From positions 1-64,000 of the forward strand of contig JAPOSR010000019.1 of NCBI GenBank assembly GCA_026709625.1: DNA of 64,000 nt, read 5' to 3'. Both the position numbers and the translations under genes were made by a program. This document shows positions 59,604-64,000 of the stretch, piece after piece (position 1 is the stretch's first letter; each line of letters begins with the position of its first letter). The notes below the pieces were generated by a model that made no database searches, was not told the origin of the DNA, and saw nothing but the letters and a program-made list of their open reading frames with translations. This DNA comes from Chloroflexota bacterium (lineage in GTDB: Bacteria; Chloroflexota; Anaerolineae; Aggregatilineales; Phototrophicaceae).

Positions 59604-59820
59604 ACGCTCCTCCATGTTGTGTGTGCCGCAAAGCATAGCTGAAATCGTTTGCATTGCCACACCTGGGTGGAACGACTGGAACGATGTCCGGTTCGTCTTG
59701 CCAATGAAGTTGCTACCGACACATTGGCCTGCGGCAGGCCGAAGCGCCCCTTGCCGCGGGGATTCTTGATAAGCCGGCTTATCAGCGAGACGCTTCTGCC
59801 GCTTGCGTGGCATCGGCTAG
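59604..59820. other. Intergenic region with inverted repeats
   Basis: 217 bases without a protein-like frame. It contains GGCCTGCGGCAGGCC (7-bp arms) at 59726-59740 and an 18-bp perfect palindrome at 59767-59784. It lies between the stop of the solute-binding gene and the start of the enolase-superfamily gene, both on the minus strand. Confidence 0.6.
59767..59784. promoter_or_regulatory. 18-bp perfect palindrome
   Basis: TGATAAGCCGGCTTATCA is a perfect inverted repeat without spacer, 37 bases past the stop of the 59821 gene. No T-run follows on either strand, so it looks more like a dimeric regulator's operator for the downstream minus-strand gene than a terminator. No regulator gene is adjacent. 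Confidence 0.4.
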
Positions 59821-61020
59821 CTAGCTGGTGGAGTTCGCGTCCAACCGCGCCTGCTGCTCGGCGATCCGCTCTGGCGTACACTCGAGCCCGGCGAGGAAAG
59901 CCAGGTCGGCGGCGCGGCGCTCTTCAAAAGTCATCTCGGGCAGGTTGATCTCCGCTTCTGGATATTGCCGCGTGACGCCCTGCGCAGATTGTCCGTTTTC
60001 GACGATATACGCGGCACCATCCAGCAATGTCTGCGAGATCTCGACATCTTGCAGGCTGGCCGCGTCTAGGTTGACCGCAAAGGCGAAATCTTCGCTTTCG
60101 TAGATGCTGCTGGTGCCGATATCCAGATCGCCGTTAAGATGTCCGATCAGCATATTGCCGGCGATGACGCCCTGTTTGTACAGACCATAGAATCCGCCGC
60201 CGATTGTCCCGCCGCGATAGGCGTTCTGGGGCGCGGAAAAGACCACGGGCAGCCCGTAATCATGGGAAAGCGACAGCAGCAGGCCAAACCCTTGAAAGGT
60301 GAAGATCGGGATGATAATTGCCTCGACGCCCTGGTCGGCCAGGTTTGCGACCGCCTGATATAGATCGACCGTGGCAAAGATGGGCTCGGCTACGATTGTC
60401 AAGCCAAGCGACTCGGCGATTTGCGTTATCCGCGCCACGCCCACTTCGCTGGCTCGCTGCTGGGGCGAATAGATTGCCCCAGCCACTTTCATGTCCGGGT
60501 CTTGCATCAGCAGCAAGGGAACGATGTCTTCGTACTTGGTCACGGGCACTGTGCCGGTCACAAAGTCGGGTTTGATGCATGAAGATTGGGCGACCCCGGT
60601 TATGTAAGGTCCCGAAGTCACGGTGAAGATCAGCTTGGGCGGGTCAATAAATTCGCGGATGGCATAATAGACGATTTGGGTCATGCGGGTGGTGAATGTA
60701 ATGAAGACATCGACATCCTTGTCAAACGCTTCGTCAATCAGGACATTCGCCTCTAGGGGGCTGAAGAGCGCATCGCCATAGATGATATTGATCCGTTCGC
60801 CTTCAATAGAGCGCTCGTCATCCAGCAGCGCTCGCTCGTCCGAATTGATAAAGCCATACACTTCCAGCACATCGAGGATGGCTTTTTCCGCTAAGCCAAC
60901 GTTGCTGGAATCTCCCCATTTCATCCAGGCGATTGTGGGTTTGTCATCGTCCTGCGCGGTTGCAACAGGCGCGACCAGCAACCATGTCAAAGTTAGCAAG
61001 AGCGCAGCGGTTTTTGTCAT
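59821..61020 (-). CDS. ABC-type solute-binding protein, COG2984-like
   Basis: 399 residues from ATG 61020 with GGAAGG upstream. Signal peptide (KTAALLLTLTWLLVAPVATA then QD). Two Rossmann-like lobes: DVDVFITFTTRMTQIVYYAI and KLIFTVTSGPYITGVAQ in the first; VAGAIYSPQQRASEVGVARI and GVEAIIIPIFTFQGFGLLLSL in the second. AYRGGTIGGGFYGLYKQGVIAG is the characteristic COG2984/TrpX-type block. The permease and ATPase partners are not adjacent. Its length exceeds the usual 320 or so because of an N-terminal insert (LDDERSIEGERIN). Confidence 0.83.
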   Translation of the reverse strand: MTKTAALLLTLTWLLVAPVATAQDDDKPTIAWMKWGDSSNVGLAEKAILDVLEVYGFINSDERALLDDERSIEGERINIIYGDALFSPLEANVLIDEAFDKDVDVFITFTTRMTQIVYYAIREFIDPPKLIFTVTSGPYITGVAQSSCIKPDFVTGTVPVTKYEDIVPLLLMQDPDMKVAGAIYSPQQRASEVGVARITQIAESLGLTIVAEPIFATVDLYQAVANLADQGVEAIIIPIFTFQGFGLLLSLSHDYGLPVVFSAPQNAYRGGTIGGGFYGLYKQGVIAGNMLIGHLNGDLDIGTSSIYESEDFAFAVNLDAASLQDVEISQTLLDGAAYIVENGQSAQGVTRQYPEAEINLPEMTFEERRAADLAFLAGLECTPERIAEQQARLDANSTS

Positions 61021-61201
61021 CTTGGCCTTCCAGAGTTTAGACAGAAAATGCGCGGCGAGAACAATTCGCTTCCGCGTTGTCAGACACGACTTAATCAACT
61101 CCCTCCGACAGTATACCCTAAGACCATACAGCTAGCCGATAGTTTTCAGGGTAAACAGTTGTTCCAAAGTTGCCTGATTGATGTCGATTCAACCTGCGCG
61201 C

Positions 61202-64000
61202 CTAGATGCCCAGCCCAGCCGCCGCCAGCGCATACTCATCCAGCTTGTCGCAAAGCTCGGCGAAGACTTCGCGCGCGCCCTGGGGCGGAGCGAAATCGGC
61301 GCTGTCTACCGAATCGAAGAGCGCATTCAGCTTCTCGTGCAAGCCGCTAGCATACAACTGCGCCTCAGTATAACCGACATTCATCAGCAGCGGCAGCAGC
61401 GATTCGACACCAGCGTCGCCGCGTCTTTGCGCGAGTTGGTCGACCAGGGCGTTGGTCTGCGAGAGCGAAACGCAGATCTCCAGCAGCATATCCCGCTGGG
61501 CGACCAGGTCATCGGCGCTGGTCGTCACACGCGGATCTGGCAACAAGCGAAAAGGCTGGCGGCTGCATTGATCGCCCGCGACCAGCTCGGCGGTATATTC
61601 GCCGGGCACGATCATAGGCCCATCTTCCCGCGGCCAAGCCCCGTCAATGCCTGCAACCGAGGGCGCGCCGGGATAACGGAGATTCCAATGAAAGCGGTTG
61701 ACGCCGACTGTGGATGGCAGCGCATCGCCGCTGTAGCTGCGCACAAGCTCGCCATTCGCGTCGCGGATATGCAGCGCTGCCTCGCGCTCGTCTGCCAGCC
61801 AATACTGAAAGACGATGCCAACCGGCGGATTTTGTCCGGCTGTCAAAAAAGTCGGCTCTTCATCGCCCTCGCTGCTGACGAAGCCGGCATTGCTCGTGCC
61901 CACTCCGCCATAATTGACCATGTCATCGCCAAAATGCGCGCCCCAGTTGCCAAAGCCAGGGTAAGTCCGCATGCGCGCTTTTGGCGCTGGCGCGAACAAG
62001 TGACAACTGCCCGCCGGCAGCCCGTCCGCCAACTGCTGCAAAGGGCAGAGATCATCCAGTATCCAAAAAGAGCGCCCATGGGTGGCCACCACCAGCGCGC
62101 GGTCTTTGATGACGAAGTCGTGAATGGGCACGACAGGCAGGTTGCCGCCCAGCCGCCGCCAAGCCTCGCCATCATCAAAAGACACATAGATGCTCGTCTC
62201 TGTGCCCGCATAGAGCAGACCGCGCCGATTGGGGTCTTCGCGGATGACGCGCGTGAATTCACCTGCGGAGATGCCAGCCGTAATGCGCTGCCAGGTCGCG
62301 CCATAATCGGTTGTCTTGTAGAGGTAGGGGCGCGTATCGTCCAGCTTGTAGCGAGTCGCGGCGATGTAGGCTGCGCCGGGTTGATGCGGCGATGGCTCGA
62401 TGATGCTGATCAGCGCCCAATCGGGCAGGTCGGGCGGGGTGATCTCGCGCCAGTTGCGGCCGCCATCTCGCGACAGATGAACCAGCCCATCGTCCGTGCC
62501 CGCCCACAGCACATCCGCCTCGTGCGGACATTCCGCCAGCGCGAAGATCGTGCAATAGACCTCTGCGCCGGTGTTGTCGCGCGTGATGGGCCCGCCCGAT
62601 GCCCGCAGCTTGTCGGGATCATTGCGCGTCAAGTCGGGGCTTAGCGCTGTGAAGCTCGCGCCCAGATCAGTGGAGCGGTGCAGGTGCTGGCTGCACACAT
62701 AGAGCGTATCGTGGTCGTGCCGCGAAAAATGAATGGGAAATGTCCACTGAAAGCGGTACTTTAGCGTTTCCGCGCCGACGCCCCAGCCATAGAGCTCGGG
62801 CCAAGGCGTGATGATCCACCTTTGCCCGGTGCGGTCGTTGTACTGCGTCATCAGGTCGTTGTAGGCACGCTGTCCGATGGGACCCGAAGCGACCACAATG
62901 GCGGGGTCATCGGGCTTGATGGCGATGTAACCGCTTTCACCGCCGCCGGGCGCATACCAGTCACGTTCGTGTATCGCGCCATCGACCGAGGCGCTGGGCA
63001 CGCTGATGGCGGTGTTGTCTTGCTGCGATCCATATACGCGGTAGGGAAAACTGTCATCGACGCAGACATGATAGAGCTGGGCGGTCGGCTGGTTGTAGAT
63101 AGAGGACCAGCTTGCGCCGCCATTGAACGACACGCATGCGCCGCCGTCGTTGCCTTTGACGATGCGCTGATTGTCGGCCGGGTCAATCCACATGGCATGT
63201 TCGTCGCCGTGCGGGGTGGGCATTTGCTCGAAGCTGTCGCCGGCATCGGTCGATTTCCAGCAGCCATAATTCTGCACATAGACCATGTCGGCGTCTTGCG
63301 TGTCGGCGGTGATATGCATGTAATACCAGGGGCGCGTGCGCAAAAGGGATTGTTCGCTGCCGCGCGTCCAGCTTTCGCCATAATCATCCGAGCGAAAAAC
63401 CGCGCCATCTTCGGCTTCGACCACTGCCCAGACGCGGCCTGGCTTCGCCGGCGAGACCGTCACGCCGATTTTGCCCAATAGTCCAGTCGGCAAGCCGGAA
63501 TTGCGCGAGATGTCTTGCCAGCTTTCGCCACCGTCCAGGCTGCGCCACAACCCGCAGTCCTCGCCGCCGCTGTCCAGTTTGTGCGGATACCGCTGCGCCT
63601 GCCAGACCGCCGCGAATAGGATGCGCGGATCTCCTGGAGCCAGCGAGACATCGTGGCTGCCAGCCCGGGCGCTTTTGTGCAAGACCAGCTGCCAGCTTGC
63701 TCCGCCGTCCTGGCTGCGATAGACGCCGCGTTCCGCGCTCTGCCCAAAGGCGCGTCCAAATGCCGCCACATAGAGCGTAGCCGGGTCTTGCGGATGGACG
63801 ATGATCTTGCCGATATGCCGCGTTTCTCGCAGCCCGATATGCTGCCAGCTGCGGCCGCCATCGCTGGATTTGTAGACGCCATCGCCATGCGAGACATTGC
63901 TGCGGATGGCGCTTTCGCCCGTGCCGGCATAGAGTATCTGGGGGTCGGATGGCGCGACAGCCAGCGCGCCCACCGCAGCCGTGCCAAAATAGCCATCGCT
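61202..64000 (-). CDS. BNR/sortilin-type beta-propeller protein (5' end outside window)
   Basis: At least 932 residues; the frame runs off the right edge with SDGYFGTAA before the first in-window GTG, so the N-terminus is missing. Repeated BNR/Asp-box units (SSDGGRSWQHI, SQDGGASWQLV, SLDGGESWQDI, STDLGASFTAL, TTDYGATWQRI, SFDDGEAWRRL) form one or two seven-to-ten-bladed propellers as in VPS10/sortilin and xyloglucanase-like proteins. Residues near 700-900 form a carbohydrate-binding or FN3-like domain (YWLADEREAALHIRDANGELV) and a helical tail. Likely secreted; function unknown, enzymatic activity not evident. Confidence 0.9.
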   Translation of the reverse strand, partial: SDGYFGTAAVGALAVAPSDPQILYAGTGESAIRSNVSHGDGVYKSSDGGRSWQHIGLRETRHIGKIIVHPQDPATLYVAAFGRAFGQSAERGVYRSQDGGASWQLVLHKSARAGSHDVSLAPGDPRILFAAVWQAQRYPHKLDSGGEDCGLWRSLDGGESWQDISRNSGLPTGLLGKIGVTVSPAKPGRVWAVVEAEDGAVFRSDDYGESWTRGSEQSLLRTRPWYYMHITADTQDADMVYVQNYGCWKSTDAGDSFEQMPTPHGDEHAMWIDPADNQRIVKGNDGGACVSFNGGASWSSIYNQPTAQLYHVCVDDSFPYRVYGSQQDNTAISVPSASVDGAIHERDWYAPGGGESGYIAIKPDDPAIVVASGPIGQRAYNDLMTQYNDRTGQRWIITPWPELYGWGVGAETLKYRFQWTFPIHFSRHDHDTLYVCSQHLHRSTDLGASFTALSPDLTRNDPDKLRASGGPITRDNTGAEVYCTIFALAECPHEADVLWAGTDDGLVHLSRDGGRNWREITPPDLPDWALISIIEPSPHQPGAAYIAATRYKLDDTRPYLYKTTDYGATWQRITAGISAGEFTRVIREDPNRRGLLYAGTETSIYVSFDDGEAWRRLGGNLPVVPIHDFVIKDRALVVATHGRSFWILDDLCPLQQLADGLPAGSCHLFAPAPKARMRTYPGFGNWGAHFGDDMVNYGGVGTSNAGFVSSEGDEEPTFLTAGQNPPVGIVFQYWLADEREAALHIRDANGELVRSYSGDALPSTVGVNRFHWNLRYPGAPSVAGIDGAWPREDGPMIVPGEYTAELVAGDQCSRQPFRLLPDPRVTTSADDLVAQRDMLLEICVSLSQTNALVDQLAQRRGDAGVESLLPLLMNVGYTEAQLYASGLHEKLNALFDSVDSADFAPPQGAREVFAELCDKLDEYALAAAGLGI

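Noticed and set aside
61178-62644. 488-codon plus-strand frame at the right end
   Set aside because: Antisense of the BNR-repeat protein; product without repeats or motifs.

Overview
The window is chromosomal DNA of a GC-rich (roughly 58-60 %) free-living heterotrophic bacterium. The mix of families (a threonyl-tRNA synthetase without a TGS domain, a short-spaced 7Fe-type ferredoxin, a Uma2-type protein, DUF2335, secreted BNR/sortilin-type and NHL proteins, many sugar-acid enzymes) fits a Chloroflexota lineage such as an Anaerolineae-type organism. That assignment is inferred from family composition, not from a marker search. Genes are dense, lie on both strands in short operons, and are mostly housekeeping or catabolic. 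One tRNA gene (Arg, anticodon CCT) is present. I see no rRNA, CRISPR array or classical insertion sequence.

Layout. 0-11 kb: alpha/beta hydrolase, DUF2304 and rhomboid membrane proteins, thrS, tRNA-Arg, ferredoxin, an EamA exporter, a cytosolic-looking trypsin/PDZ protease with a very basic insert, a thioredoxin-NHL protein and a TPR lipo/secretory protein. 11-20 kb: a multidomain glycoside-hydrolase-like protein, then a minus-strand sugar cassette (class II aldolase, solute-binding protein, two permeases, FGGY kinase) and a second EamA exporter. 20-31 kb: O-acetylhomoserine sulfhydrylase, glycosyltransferase plus acetyltransferase, cysS, an rRNA methyltransferase, pcm, a DUF1917-like protein, dihydropyrimidinase and a Uma2 protein. 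31-38 kb: M16 peptidase, GNAT, nucleotide-sugar epimerase, HpcH-type aldolase and 2-hydroxyacid dehydrogenase. 38-50 kb: a sugar-acid region with a propeller/di-haem peroxidase fusion, iolB, iolC, uxaB, uxaC and a Gfo/Idh oxidoreductase. 50-53 kb: RidA-like protein, a TPP enzyme coupled to a P-loop ATPase, and DUF2335 with a small partner. 53-55.3 kb: a DNA methyltransferase fused to a nuclease-like domain, plus a membrane coiled-coil protein. 55-64 kb: glcE, glcD, a CoxG-like protein, an enolase-superfamily enzyme (MenC type), a solute-binding protein and a large BNR-repeat protein that runs off the right edge.

Two signals stand out. First, a family of roughly 180-bp non-coding elements recurs at seven places (about 0.1, 20.3, 28.3, 35.2, 38.3, 41.6 and 48.1 kb). 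The best copy has terminal inverted repeats around GGAGTGGC...GTGGATA and an internal C-tract/G-tract fold-back. It resembles a non-autonomous MITE; one copy supplies the stop codon of the adjacent hydrolase gene, and two copies bracket a C-terminally altered iolB. Second, the 53.0-55.3 kb block looks like a compact defence-type locus: a divergent DUF2335 membrane pair and a methyltransferase-nuclease fusion whose presumed target-recognition segment is clearly AT-rich (about 42 % GC by hand count), as if exchanged by recombination, followed by a one-TM hendecad-repeat protein. It is the best candidate here for an undescribed system, but that is an inference from architecture only.
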